From assembly GCA_934645175.1 (NCBI GenBank), contig CAKUDE010000005.1, forward strand, positions 1 through 64,000: a stretch of DNA of 64,000 bases, in the 5' to 3' direction. Under the pieces are notes generated by a model. It worked only from the letters and a program-made list of their open reading frames with translations, had not been told where the DNA came from and did not search any database. Below are positions 52,921 through 62,186 of this stretch, piece by piece; position 1 is the stretch's first letter; the number at the start of each line of letters is the position of its first letter. The position numbers and the translations under genes are program-made. Origin of the DNA: an uncultured Oscillospiraceae bacterium. Its GTDB lineage: Bacteria > Bacillota > Clostridia > Oscillospirales > Oscillospiraceae.

Positions 52921-53422
52921 GGTTCTGCGTATTGCCGGTCGGGTCGTCAGCGGTATCGTTACCGTCCTGCTTCTGCTCGTCCTGCTGCTCAATCTGTACC
53001 GCATCGCGGCCGAAAAGGTGTTTCATGTGCAGAATCCCACCGTTTTCGGCTTCTCCTCCGCCGTCGTTCTGACGGGCAGTATGTCCGGTGCGATCGAGCC
53101 GGACGATTGGATTCTCACCCGCTCGCAGGACGGCTACGCCGTCGGCGATATCATCATGTACCGCGGCACGGGCAGCACCGTGACGCACCGCATCATCGCC
53201 CTGGAGGACGGCGGCTACCGCACCAAGGGCGACGCCAACGACAGCGCCGACCAGGGCGAGGCGATCACGCAGTTGCAGATCGTCGGCAAGGTGGTTGCCG
53301 TCGTGCCCGGCGCGGGGGCGGTACTGCGCTTTCTACGCTCTCCGCTCGGAATGCTGCTGCTTTTGGCCGTGGGGTTGGGGTTGTATTTCCTGCCCCGACG
53401 GATCCGCAAAGAAACAAACTGA
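52913..53422 (+). CDS. Second SipW-type signal peptidase I
   Basis: A 169-residue peptidase with an N-terminal membrane segment (about 8-28), VVLTGSMSGAIEPDDWILTR with the catalytic serine, VGDIIMYRGTGSTVTHRIIA with the catalytic histidine, KGDANDSADQ and a final membrane segment (about 140-158). It is shorter than the enzyme at 50474 and lacks its charged tail. It overlaps the previous gene by 8 bases. Two such enzymes in one operon suggest different secreted clients. Confidence 0.92.
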   Translation: MPKVLRIAGRVVSGIVTVLLLLVLLLNLYRIAAEKVFHVQNPTVFGFSSAVVLTGSMSGAIEPDDWILTRSQDGYAVGDIIMYRGTGSTVTHRIIALEDGGYRTKGDANDSADQGEAITQLQIVGKVVAVVPGAGAVLRFLRSPLGMLLLLAVGLGLYFLPRRIRKETN

Positions 53423-53441
53423 CAAAAAGGAGGCTGCCGAT

Positions 53442-54056
53442 ATGAAGAAAAAGCGTCTGCCGCTGCGGGCGTGGCTGCTGTATCTGGCAGTCCTGTCCTT
53501 TGCTCTGACCGGCGTTACCTTCTCCAGCTACCTCACCTCGACCTCAACCGGCGACGCCGCGCGCACGGCATGGTTCAAAGAGCTGCGCATCGTTGAAAGA
53601 GGCGACTACACGGGGCAATTGATTCCCGGCGTCGATCTTGAAAAGCAGGCGACCGTCGAATTCGACGGCAGCGAAATGGCCTGTTATGTCTTCCTTCGGA
53701 TTTCCGGAGAAGACTGGGCGTTGGATGTCGATCGTTGTACATATCACTATAGATCGCTGCTGACCTGTTCGATCAATCCCAAATGGACCTATCTGACCGA
53801 CGACAAAAACGGCGCGGTTTTTTACTGCATTGTCAGCGCCCTCGACACGCTGAAACAAGACGTATTTGCCGACAAAGGGACGATTACCGTCAGCGATTCT
53901 TTGAAAAGAAGCGACCTTACTTCCCTTCCCAAAGGCTTCGGCCTGACGATCTCCGCAACGGCGGTGCAGTATCACGGCTTTTCTGAAGGACTCGCCCCCG
54001 GATATACCGATACCCAACGCGCCCTCAAGGCCTGGAACACCGTAAACGCAAAGTAA
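53442..54056 (+). CDS. TasA-like secreted protein
   Basis: A 204-residue protein with a signal region like that of SipW clients: RLPLRAWLLYLAVLSFALTG, then VTFSSYLTSTSTGDAARTAW. The mature part has short strands (ELRIVERGDYTGQLIPGVDL), two cysteines (TCSI and YCIV) and an end in LKAWNTVNAK. It is probably a minor or accessory fibre subunit. AAGGAGG lies 8 bases before the ATG, 19 bases after the second SipW gene. The antisense reading frame of 584 codons across it is a shadow. Confidence 0.75.
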   Translation: MKKKRLPLRAWLLYLAVLSFALTGVTFSSYLTSTSTGDAARTAWFKELRIVERGDYTGQLIPGVDLEKQATVEFDGSEMACYVFLRISGEDWALDVDRCTYHYRSLLTCSINPKWTYLTDDKNGAVFYCIVSALDTLKQDVFADKGTITVSDSLKRSDLTSLPKGFGLTISATAVQYHGFSEGLAPGYTDTQRALKAWNTVNAK

Positions 54057-54071
54057 TGAAAGGTTGACCAC

Positions 54072-57000
54072 ATGAAAAAAGCTCGCTTTTTCCGTATTTT
54101 CTGTCCGGTTCTGCTTGTTCTGGCCATCGCCGCACTGACCGTCGGCGTTCTGGCAACGGCATCGCCGCGCGTCCGCATTACGCACATGGGCAGCGAGATT
54201 TCCGGACTTCTCCTGTCGCAGGAGGAAAAAACGGCGCTCAACGCCGAATGCGACCGTCCCTCGTCCGCGCTGCGCTGGCAGATTCTTGCCGACGCGCAGG
54301 AGCAGCTTTGGGTGGACATCCACGGCGCGTCCGAAAGTACGCTTACGCTGTCCTACGCGCTGGTCGGTTCGCTGCTCGACAACTCCGGCAGCGCCTACAT
54401 CCGCTGTGCCGCGACCGTAGACGGTGCGCCGGTTGTTTCCGAACCGGTCTGCGTGACCGTCGCATACACGGCGCAAAGTCTTTCCGCCGCCGCGAGCAGG
54501 CTCTCCGCTCCCGTCCGCAGCTCCCCCGTGACGCAGGAGGACGCCCCCTCGGCGGGCGAGTATATCCAGATAACGATCAACTATCTTGACGCCGTTTCCG
54601 ACTTGCCGATCTATACGCCGTATTATGCGCAAATTGAAGCGAAGAAAGCCTACGCATCGGACGTCATTTCCCCCACTTATCTCGGCTATGCACCCTATTA
54701 TAACAAATCCAATCCCGAAAGCTCCGATGCCCTCTCCACCGACGACGCCTCCATTGTCCATATCTCTCTTGACGACACTCACGAGGCCGGAAAGTATATC
54801 GTAAACGTTTACTACAAGGCGATCGATGTCCCGTATGCCGTTCGCTACTTCTTTCAGAACATCAACGACGATCTCTACACCGAAAACTCCGATCTCTACT
54901 GGGTCGGCACAGCAAAAACCGGAACAATTATCGATAATTCTACGCTGACCGATCCCGTTGCGGACAGGGTTCGTGGCTTTACAAAGCTTTACCACTACCC
55001 GGAAGCCGTCGCTGCCGACGGCTCGACGGTTTTCGAGTGTTATTACGACCGCAACTATTATATGCTTAAATTCGACGCGGCGGGTGGCCACGGCACCGAA
55101 ACAATCTACGCCAGGTACGGCACGCCCTTCGTTGCGCTCGACCCGACCCGTTACGGCTATAAGTTCATGGGTTGGGATTCCGACGGGGACGGCAAGGCGG
55201 ACGAAGTACCTGCGACCGTTCCGACGGAAAACCGCAGCTACACCGCGATCTGGGTGCCTGATAACGCAAACTATAAGGTCGTCTATTGGCTGAGCCACGC
55301 CGACGACAGCGGCTATGCCTACATTGGCAGTCGATTGGCTAGCGCGCCCTCCGACTCCACGGTCAACGGTTCAGATGACCTGACGAAAGACACCTATATC
55401 TGCGGTTATGCCGATGGCGAAGACGGCCACAGCCACACGGACGACTGCAAGCCTGCGGATTTCCGGCACTATGTGTTTGATCGTGCCGATCAGAACGTCA
55501 CCGTCAAGGGCGACGGCTCCACAATCGTCAATGTCTATTACAAGCGCAAAGAGTATACGCTCCGCTTTTTCTACGCCAAAGCAACCACGTCAAACGGCTC
55601 AACGAGCTATCAAGTCATCGGCGGCTCGACCTATAGCTTTGGCAATACGAGTTTTACACAGCCAAATCCCTATACGATTGAAAACCTTCTCGATCAGGTC
55701 CCCACCGGCAATTACGGCAAGGTCAAGGAGCTTCCGGTGTTCACAACGGAATACCAAAAGCTGCTGAGTGAAAAGCTGCGAGATAAATGGCGCACAGGCA
55801 CCGTTACTAGCACAAATGGCTTCGTATTCCACTATTTTTCCATTACCCTCCCCTACGGCGCCGATCTGACGGAGCTGTGGCCCGGCGAGGCGTTCCAGAC
55901 CGTTGAGGTAGATGAAACGCATACGGCAAACGGCGCAGACAAGAATATGGGCAAAGGGCAGTGGGGCAACTACGCCTATCTGGCCGGATGGAACGGTGAG
56001 TTTAAGGTCAAATACTCCGTAGACAATGCCAACTCCACCGTTAAGGGAATGTACCAGCTTCTGGACGACAATCTACTTTATGATAAGCAGTACGGCACTG
56101 CCGACACGGTCAATTTCATCGGCTTCTTCGATAATGGCGCCGATATCAATTGGAGCGTTCCGCGCCAGTGGATCTATAAGATCTATATTCCCAAGCTGAG
56201 CTATGACGAAAACGCTGGGACGGACGTCACCCGCAACGGCATAACCTACCGACTGCTGAAGACCGTTTATACGACGGACGACAATACAATGGATAAGGCC
56301 GGCGCAACAGCGCCTTACGGTCAGACGCAGCCCACGCTGCTCGGCTTTACCGCCGACGGCTGGGAATTCACCAAAAACGATTCTGCCGACGATGGCCGCG
56401 ATTCCTTTACCGCACGCTTTTTCTATAAGAGAAACACCTATAAGCTGACGCTTCACAATCACGGAGAGCTCATCTCCAATGACAAAGATAAGCTGGACAA
56501 CGTCGTCTACAACGCCGTCCTGACCGAGGTGGCAAACTTCGAGCCGCCCTACCCCGCTTCTCTGGAAGCAGGTGCCTACCGCTTCGTCGGGTGGTATTAC
56601 AGCCAGGACGGCTATGCGGGCAGCGAGCTGGGCGAGACGGACACCATGCCGGCGCACAACCTGAGTCTGTATGCCAAGTGGGTTCCGGTCGAGCATACGC
56701 TGCGCTTCTTTAAGTCTTACGACCAAATGCTGCAGTACGAGCGCGGCGATACGCAAATTAAACCGTTTTTTGAGGAGCTTGTTACCCACCGCAGCTATGC
56801 AAAGAAAGTAGACGAAACGCCGACCGACCCAAGCGGCAACAATTACATCTTCGCAGGCTGGTTTTATCTGAAAAACGGTGAAAAAACGGCATTTGACCCG
56901 TTCGATATGGAAGTCACATCCGATATGCATCTGTTTGCCGACTGGAGCTCGCAGGTGCCGCAGCCCTTCCTGATTCACTATTCGCTCTATATTCCGGAAA

Positions 57001-58754
57001 AGGATAACAGTACGCTTGCCGAACTCCAAAGGGCAGCGGGCGACAATCCGGAGGACAACGCCGTCTATCACGTCACCGTAAACGGCGAGACAAAGCGCTA
57101 TGTCTATCTGGACGCCGACAAGGGCTACCATCTTTGCATTGCGGACGATTCCTCCGGCTTTGCCTACGAGGGAAGCACTCGGACATATTACCCCAAGGCG
57201 GGCGATCCGATGAATCAGCTCTACACGGAATACAATTCGGGGTACTACCCCACCTTGGCGAGCCACTCCATCACCATCGCCCCGGAGGATGACAAAACGG
57301 CGCCGAAGGCCAACGTTTTCACCTTCACCTATGTGTACGCGCAGGAAATCTCCTACAAGGTCGAGTATCGCTACGCGGCAACCTCGCAGCTCATCGATCC
57401 GAAGGATCTGAACGGTCTTAAAGAAAACCCCGTTACGAAGACAACACAAAAAGCCGTCATCACGGAGCGTTTCCATGTCGTAGAGAACTATATCCCCGAC
57501 GCCTTCTACAAGCGCCTCATCCTCTCCGTAACGGTAGATAAGGACGGAAATGTCTCCCCCTCCAAGGACAACGTCATTACCTTCTACTATACGAAAAACA
57601 CCTCCAAGGCGCTTTACGTCGTCCACCACCTGATGCAAAAGCTCGGCACTGACGGAACGGACCTTGACAAGGATTTTGAGGAGATCGACGCCCGCATAGA
57701 AGGCATTGCCGATATCAACTCCACGCACTCCATTACCCCGCAGACCTTTTCCGGCTTTACCGTCATGAATACGGCCCGCGTCAGCAACACGACGACAGAG
57801 AGCTACGCTGATGCGTTAAGGGAAACTGACGGAACCTTTTCGATAACCGTCTCGCAAGAGGGTACGGAGCTGTATCTGTACTACACACGCAATACGCAGA
57901 GCTACAAGGTCTACCATCTGCGCCACGGCACGGACATCAGCGATCTTTCCAAGCTGAAATATACGGATGGCACGGATGACGTTTTGGCTCAGATTCAAAT
58001 AATGTCCGGAAAATACGGAGAAACCGTCATCGTCGGAAAGAAGGACGACATTCAGGGCTTCAACTGTGTCTCCGCCCCCGTGCAAAGCATTGTTTTGCGA
58101 AACAACGACGAAAGCAACTACATCATCTTCTATTACGCCCCGTTGGAGTATACGGCGCAGTACCTCGTCTGGAGCTACGGCGGCGGCACGCTCGATCGAA
58201 CGCTTGAGGTCGTTCGGGGCGGATCCTTCCAGGGCTCCACTCCGACGGCACTGGCCGGTTATCGATTTGACGGATGGTTCACCGACGCGTCCTGCACAAC
58301 GCCCGTGGCCGATCAGGCCCTGGTAGACAACGCCACGAATCGGTTAACGCCAAAAACGGAGGCTATGCGCCCCGCACCGGAAACGAATATCTACTATGCA
58401 AAATTCGTCCCCGACGGCTACGGCAGTCTAACCATTACGCGCCAGAATACAGAGGACGAATCCGACGGCGAACAGGTATTCGTCTATCGCATCACGGCGG
58501 TAAACGACCCGAGCTATGTCACCTATGTTACCATCATGGGCGACGGAAGCGTCACCGTCACGGAGCTTCCCTGCCGTGACTACACCGTCGAGCAGCTTAA
58601 TACCGGCTGGTCATGGCGCTATGCGGATCAGTCACAGAAGGCCAGCATAACCAAAGACCAAATGTATACCTGCACCTTTGGCTGCAGCGCCGCAAATGGC
58701 AAATGGCTCAGCGGCAACGCAGAACCTTGGCAGAATCAACGCGGAAAGGACTGA
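54072..58754 (+). CDS. Giant InlB-repeat surface/matrix protein
   Basis: A 1560-residue secreted protein with a SipW-client-like N-terminus (FCPVLLVLAIAALTVGVLAT). The first 170 residues resemble the TasA-type domain of neighbouring proteins. Then come many InlB B-type or MucBP-like repeats, marked by YKVVYWLSH, YTLRFFYAK, GYKFMGWDSDGDG, YRFVGWYYSQDG, YIFAGWFYLKNG and YRFDGWFTDAS, each ending in a (W/F)VP or YYxK strand. The last 110 residues resemble a Cna-B/SpaA-like fold (GSLTITRQNTEDESDGEQVF). No sortase motif or C-terminal membrane segment is present, so it must be held by partners or released. It is the probable adhesive component of the operon. Confidence 0.85.
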   Translation: MKKARFFRIFCPVLLVLAIAALTVGVLATASPRVRITHMGSEISGLLLSQEEKTALNAECDRPSSALRWQILADAQEQLWVDIHGASESTLTLSYALVGSLLDNSGSAYIRCAATVDGAPVVSEPVCVTVAYTAQSLSAAASRLSAPVRSSPVTQEDAPSAGEYIQITINYLDAVSDLPIYTPYYAQIEAKKAYASDVISPTYLGYAPYYNKSNPESSDALSTDDASIVHISLDDTHEAGKYIVNVYYKAIDVPYAVRYFFQNINDDLYTENSDLYWVGTAKTGTIIDNSTLTDPVADRVRGFTKLYHYPEAVAADGSTVFECYYDRNYYMLKFDAAGGHGTETIYARYGTPFVALDPTRYGYKFMGWDSDGDGKADEVPATVPTENRSYTAIWVPDNANYKVVYWLSHADDSGYAYIGSRLASAPSDSTVNGSDDLTKDTYICGYADGEDGHSHTDDCKPADFRHYVFDRADQNVTVKGDGSTIVNVYYKRKEYTLRFFYAKATTSNGSTSYQVIGGSTYSFGNTSFTQPNPYTIENLLDQVPTGNYGKVKELPVFTTEYQKLLSEKLRDKWRTGTVTSTNGFVFHYFSITLPYGADLTELWPGEAFQTVEVDETHTANGADKNMGKGQWGNYAYLAGWNGEFKVKYSVDNANSTVKGMYQLLDDNLLYDKQYGTADTVNFIGFFDNGADINWSVPRQWIYKIYIPKLSYDENAGTDVTRNGITYRLLKTVYTTDDNTMDKAGATAPYGQTQPTLLGFTADGWEFTKNDSADDGRDSFTARFFYKRNTYKLTLHNHGELISNDKDKLDNVVYNAVLTEVANFEPPYPASLEAGAYRFVGWYYSQDGYAGSELGETDTMPAHNLSLYAKWVPVEHTLRFFKSYDQMLQYERGDTQIKPFFEELVTHRSYAKKVDETPTDPSGNNYIFAGWFYLKNGEKTAFDPFDMEVTSDMHLFADWSSQVPQPFLIHYSLYIPEKDNSTLAELQRAAGDNPEDNAVYHVTVNGETKRYVYLDADKGYHLCIADDSSGFAYEGSTRTYYPKAGDPMNQLYTEYNSGYYPTLASHSITIAPEDDKTAPKANVFTFTYVYAQEISYKVEYRYAATSQLIDPKDLNGLKENPVTKTTQKAVITERFHVVENYIPDAFYKRLILSVTVDKDGNVSPSKDNVITFYYTKNTSKALYVVHHLMQKLGTDGTDLDKDFEEIDARIEGIADINSTHSITPQTFSGFTVMNTARVSNTTTESYADALRETDGTFSITVSQEGTELYLYYTRNTQSYKVYHLRHGTDISDLSKLKYTDGTDDVLAQIQIMSGKYGETVIVGKKDDIQGFNCVSAPVQSIVLRNNDESNYIIFYYAPLEYTAQYLVWSYGGGTLDRTLEVVRGGSFQGSTPTALAGYRFDGWFTDASCTTPVADQALVDNATNRLTPKTEAMRPAPETNIYYAKFVPDGYGSLTITRQNTEDESDGEQVFVYRITAVNDPSYVTYVTIMGDGSVTVTELPCRDYTVEQLNTGWSWRYADQSQKASITKDQMYTCTFGCSAANGKWLSGNAEPWQNQRGKD

Positions 58755-58759
58755 GTGCC

Positions 58760-59299
58760 ATGCAAAAACGTCTCAGATGGATCTGTCTGCTGCTCACAGC
58801 GGTGCTTGCCATGAGCGGCATCGGCGTGACCCTGGCGTTTATGTTCCGCCGCGCCGAGCAGAGCAGCAGTCTGGAGGCCGCAGCCGTGTCCTGTGAGCTG
58901 TCGGAAGAATTTAACGATCCGGTCAAAAGCAATATCCGCGTGAGAAATACCGGAAACATTCCCGCCTTCATTCGTATTCGCGTCGTATCGTACTGGGTCA
59001 AGGAGGACGGCAGCATTGTCGGTCATCCGGCGGAATATCCGACGCTTGATCTCCTGAACGACTGGTGGAAGAGCGGCAGCGACGAGGTGTATTACTACCC
59101 CACACCCGTCGCGCCGGGTCATCAGACGGAGGTTTTATGCCAGCCGTTCGAGCTTTCCACGACCACGGACGAACACGGAGTCACGCTCTATCTGGTTGTT
59201 ACTCTGCTTGCTGAGGCGATTCAGGCCTCCCCCGACAGCGCCGCCGAAAGCGCCTGGGGTATCACGGTGGAAAGCGGTATGATCACCGATACACCGTAG
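58760..59299 (+). CDS. Third TasA/camelysin-like secreted protein
   Basis: A 179-residue protein: MQKRLRWICLLLTAVLAMSG, then VTLAFMFRRAEQSSSLEAAA, which fits SipW processing. The mature part has CELSEEFNDPVKSNIRVRNT, NIPAFIRIRVVSYWVKEDGS and a conserved VAPGHQTEVLCQPFELSTTT with one matching cysteine pair. It is the last gene of the operon, starting 5 bases after the stop of the giant protein, with AAAGGA 9 bases before its ATG. Confidence 0.78.
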   Translation: MQKRLRWICLLLTAVLAMSGIGVTLAFMFRRAEQSSSLEAAAVSCELSEEFNDPVKSNIRVRNTGNIPAFIRIRVVSYWVKEDGSIVGHPAEYPTLDLLNDWWKSGSDEVYYYPTPVAPGHQTEVLCQPFELSTTTDEHGVTLYLVVTLLAEAIQASPDSAAESAWGITVESGMITDTP

Positions 59300-59330
59300 T
59301 CACTTTGCCTTTTCTCTCCTTTTAAAGATC

Positions 59331-59363
59331 GGCGGCAGCCCCCTGCACAAACGGGCTGCCGCC
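59331..59363. terminator. First hairpin after the matrix operon
   Basis: GGCGGCAGCCC (59331-59341) and GGGCTGCCGCC (59353-59363), without a T-tract. Confidence 0.55.
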
Positions 59364-59375
59364 GACGAATTAAAA

Positions 59376-59409
59376 ATCGACCTGCCGCAGGGCAGGTCGA
59401 TCTCTTTTT
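59376..59409. terminator. Terminator between the matrix operon and obgE
   Basis: ATCGACCTGCC (59376-59386) and GGCAGGTCGAT (59391-59401) with CTCTTTTT on the plus strand and TTTTTA on the minus strand; it serves both convergent units. Confidence 0.85.
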
Positions 59410-60683
59410 CAGTGCTCGTATTCAAATTCAAAATCATAAATGCTTACGGTGTCGCCGTCCTGAATCCCCATCTCCTCCAGACGTTCAAACAGGCCGCTCT
59501 TGCGAAGCTGTCGATCAAAGTACATTCTCGACTCGTAATCCGCAAAATTGATGTCCGCAATCAGCCTCTGCAGCCACTTGCCCGTAACGATCCAGAGATC
59601 GTCCATTTGTTCGATCTTCAGCTCCTCGGCCGTGCCCGCCTCGGCCAGCGGCTTGACGTATTCCGGCTCATAGACCGTTACCGGCGGCAGCTCCTGCAGC
59701 TTGGCGGCGATCGTCTGCATCAGGCGGCGCGTGCCCTGCGTCGTTGCGGCGGAAATCTCGTAAAATTCGTAGCCCTTTGCGGTTACATAATCGCGCAGGC
59801 GTGAGAGGTTCTCGCTGCCCTCCGGGATCAGGTCGCACTTGTTTGCCGCTACGAGCATCGGCCGCGCTGCCAGCTCCGGCGAATAACTCGCCAACTCGGT
59901 ATTGATCTTTTCAAAATCCTCTACGGGATCACGCCCTTCGCAGCCCGAGACATCCACGATATGCACGAGCAGGCGGCAGCGGTCGATATGGCGCAGGAAA
60001 TCATGCCCCAAGCCCGCACCCTCTGACGCGCCCTCGATGATACCCGGAATATCCGCCATAACGAAAGATACGCCGTCGTCCACATAGATCACACCGAGAT
60101 TCGGATAGAGCGTTGTGAAGTGGTAGTTGGCGATCTTCGGGTGTGCGTTTGAGGTCACGGACAGGAGCGTCGATTTACCGACATTCGGGAAGCCGACCAG
60201 ACCGACATCCGCCAGCAGCTTCAGCTCCAATACGACTTCGTGCTCCTCGCCCGGCAGACCGGACTTTGCAAAGCGCGGAAGCTGTCGCGTCGGGGTGGCA
60301 AAGTGTTTATTCCCCCAACCGCCCCTGCCGCCGCGACAAAGCACAAAGTCGTCGTTATCTGACATATCCTTAATGATCTCGTTCGTCTCCGCGTCACGCA
60401 CGACCGTGCCGCGCGGGACCTGGATCACACGATCCTCTCCGCGTTTGCCGCTGCATCTTCCGCCCTGCCCGTCCTGACCGGGGGACGCGGCATACTTGCG
60501 CTGATAGCGGAAATCCATCAGGGTGGAGAGATTATCGTTGACACGCAGGACGATATTGCCGCCCCTACCGCCGTCGCCGCCGTCCGGGCCGCCGGCTGCC
60601 ACGAATTTTTCGCGATGAAACGCGACGGCGCCGTTGCCGCCGTTGCCGGCCTTGACGAAAATTTTAACTTTATCTACAAACAT
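59409..60683 (-). CDS. obgE: GTPase Obg (CgtA)
   Basis: A ribosome-assembly and stress GTPase of 424 residues. The N-terminal glycine-rich Obg fold (KAGNGGNGAVAFHREKFV, GGDGGRGGNIVL) precedes the G domain: GFPNVGKSTLL, the switch TTLYPNLGVI, DIPGIIEGASEG and NKCDL. A C-terminal OCT domain typical of Gram-positive Obg ends YDFEFEYEH. AAAGGGG lies before the ATG, which overlaps the end of the GNAT gene by 10 bases. Confidence 0.96.
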   Translation of the reverse strand: MFVDKVKIFVKAGNGGNGAVAFHREKFVAAGGPDGGDGGRGGNIVLRVNDNLSTLMDFRYQRKYAASPGQDGQGGRCSGKRGEDRVIQVPRGTVVRDAETNEIIKDMSDNDDFVLCRGGRGGWGNKHFATPTRQLPRFAKSGLPGEEHEVVLELKLLADVGLVGFPNVGKSTLLSVTSNAHPKIANYHFTTLYPNLGVIYVDDGVSFVMADIPGIIEGASEGAGLGHDFLRHIDRCRLLVHIVDVSGCEGRDPVEDFEKINTELASYSPELAARPMLVAANKCDLIPEGSENLSRLRDYVTAKGYEFYEISAATTQGTRRLMQTIAAKLQELPPVTVYEPEYVKPLAEAGTAEELKIEQMDDLWIVTGKWLQRLIADINFADYESRMYFDRQLRKSGLFERLEEMGIQDGDTVSIYDFEFEYEH

Positions 60684-61198
60684 TTATATTCCCCTTTCAG
60701 ATGCAGCTCATAGAAGGCTGCGTCGAAGGTTCTGCTGCCGTCGAGCTTGTCATATGTGCCGTGGCGGACGAATTGGAAGCCGCATTTTCGGATGACGTTG
60801 GCCGATGCGGTATTCTCGACTGCGTGTTCCACGGCGAAATCGCAGATACCAATTTCACGGTGCGCCCATTGCAGCATGGCCTTGGCTGCCTCTGTGGCAT
60901 ATCCCTTGCCCCACATATCGCGGCGGAGGTTATACCCCAGATGATAAAGCCCATCGCTGCCCTTTCCGACGCCACCCGTGCCTATGAGCAAGCCGTCCTC
61001 TTTGCGGTAGAAGCCGAATTCCAGATCCTCCGACCGGAGCGTAGCAATCCATGCTTCCGTTTCCGAAACATCGCTGTGCAGCGGATAGGCCATAAACCGA
61101 TTGACCTCCGGGTCGCTCGACCAGACAAAGACGGCAGGGGCGTCCTCCACGCCGATCGGGCGGAGAAGCAGCCGCTCGGTTTCGATCCTGCGTTCCAT
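60674..61198 (-). CDS. GNAT-family N-acetyltransferase (RimJ/RimL-like)
   Basis: A 174-residue acetyltransferase: ETERLLLRPIGVEDAPAVF at the start, the acetyl-CoA-binding region RRDMWGKGYATEAAKAML, then HAVENTASANVIRKCGFQFV. It resembles RimJ/RimL enzymes that acetylate protein N-termini. Substrate unknown. GGAGG lies 6 bases before the ATG. It is inserted between rpmA and obgE, a position often occupied by other small genes. Confidence 0.88.
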   Translation of the reverse strand: MERRIETERLLLRPIGVEDAPAVFVWSSDPEVNRFMAYPLHSDVSETEAWIATLRSEDLEFGFYRKEDGLLIGTGGVGKGSDGLYHLGYNLRRDMWGKGYATEAAKAMLQWAHREIGICDFAVEHAVENTASANVIRKCGFQFVRHGTYDKLDGSRTFDAAFYELHLKGEYKCL

Positions 61199-61213
61199 CC
61201 CGCGACCTCCTTC

Positions 61214-61252
61214 ATAAAAAAATCCCGAACATAAGGGCTTATGTTCGGGATT
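61214..61252 (-). terminator. Terminator after rpmA
   Basis: Minus strand AATCCCGAACATAAG, loop, TTATGTTCGGGATT and TTTTTTTA, between rpmA and the GNAT gene. It would separate rplU-prp-rpmA from obgE or allow partial read-through. Confidence 0.85.
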
Positions 61253-61264
61253 CCGTATTGCATC

Positions 61265-61549
61265 TTACTGCTCCACAGCGTAGACGGAGCACATTTTGCG
61301 ATCCTTGCCCTTGCGCTCAAACTTGACGTGACCGTCGATCTTGGCAAACAGGGTGTCGTCGCTGCCGATCCCGACATTGTTACCGGGATGGATGTGCGTG
61401 CCTCTCTGGCGAACCAGAATGTTGCCCGCGAGGACGAACTGACCGTCCGCGCGCTTCACGCCCAATCTCTTGGACTCGGAATCACGGCCGTTCTTAGTGG
61501 AACCGCCGCCCTTCTTATGAGCGAAGAACTGAAAACCGATTTTCAGCAT
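61265..61549 (-). CDS. rpmA: 50S ribosomal protein L27, precursor form
   Basis: A 94-residue protein beginning [20 protein letters not shown]. Firmicutes L27 carries an N-terminal extension cut after the FFA motif by Prp, which exposes the end needed near the peptidyl-transferase centre; that motif is intact here and prp is adjacent. Then come [21 protein letters not shown] and [17 protein letters not shown]. The longer frame to 61603 lies inside prp. The prp stop is 2 bases upstream. Confidence 0.96.
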   Translation of the reverse strand: MLKIGFQFFAHKKGGGSTKNGRDSESKRLGVKRADGQFVLAGNILVRQRGTHIHPGNNVGIGSDDTLFAKIDGHVKFERKGKDRKMCSVYAVEQ

Positions 61550-61551
61550 TG

Positions 61552-61875
61552 TTACACCTCCATAACTTCGATATGATCCGGATGCGCATCCCGCAGCGAA
61601 CACATCGTGAGCATAAAGCCCGTAAGGACGGCCTGAACGGCGTCCTCATCGTCGCAGCTTGCGGGAAGCGTCAGGGTGACGCGGGGCTCTTCCGGCTTCA
61701 GGCGAGTAGAAGCATGATTTCCGAGAACGTCGTTGATGATGCACTCGGTCATCTGCACGGCCGCAGAAACGGCGGCGCAAACGATATCGCTTCCCTCCTC
61801 GGCGTAGCCGCTGTGCCCCGAAACGGAGAATCCGTTAATTCTCCCGTTCTGATTGAAAATCTCTACCTTTGTCAT
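61552..61875 (-). CDS. prp: Ribosomal-processing cysteine protease Prp
   Basis: A 107-residue protease that removes the L27 extension. The family motif [19 protein letters not shown] carries the catalytic histidine (near residue 21) and cysteine (near 33). It lies between rplU and rpmA as in other Firmicutes; its ATG overlaps the rplU stop by one base. Essential in relatives because L27 stays blocked without it. Confidence 0.93.
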   Translation of the reverse strand: MTKVEIFNQNGRINGFSVSGHSGYAEEGSDIVCAAVSAAVQMTECIINDVLGNHASTRLKPEEPRVTLTLPASCDDEDAVQAVLTGFMLTMCSLRDAHPDHIEVMEV

Positions 61876-62186
61876 TACACGGAGATTTTCTCAATCTGCA
61901 CCTTCGTGTAAGGCTGTCTGTGACCGCGGAGGGACTTGGAATCCTTCTTCGGGCGATACTTGAAAACGACAACCTTCTTGGACTTGCCGTTCTTCAGCAC
62001 CTTTGCCTCGACCTTGGCACCGGCGACGACGGGGGTACCGAACTTGGAATTCTCTCCGTCCACGACCGCCAGAACCTGATCGAAGGTCACGGTAGACTCT
62101 GCCTCAACGCCCAGCTTCTCAATGAAGATGATGTCGCCTTCCTTGACGTTGTACTGCTTGCCACCGGTAACGATAACTGCCTGCAT
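61875..62186 (-). CDS. rplU: 50S ribosomal protein L21
   Basis: A 103-residue 23S rRNA-binding protein: [20 protein letters not shown] at the start, [16 protein letters not shown], then [20 protein letters not shown] at the end. ATG 62186 matches the family start; the GTG at 62198 would add four residues. It is the first gene of the operon and has a leader of about 80 bases. Confidence 0.96.
   Translation of the reverse strand: MQAVIVTGGKQYNVKEGDIIFIEKLGVEAESTVTFDQVLAVVDGENSKFGTPVVAGAKVEAKVLKNGKSKKVVVFKYRPKKDSKSLRGHRQPYTKVQIEKISV

Noticed and set aside
51130..53004. 624-codon minus-strand frame across the TasA-like genes
   Set aside because: Shadow of well-supported coding on the other strand.
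53544..57728. Long minus-strand frames (584 and 551 codons) opposite the matrix operon
   Set aside because: The plus-strand genes have good ribosome sites, signal peptides and repeats. The antisense translations show no domain pattern.
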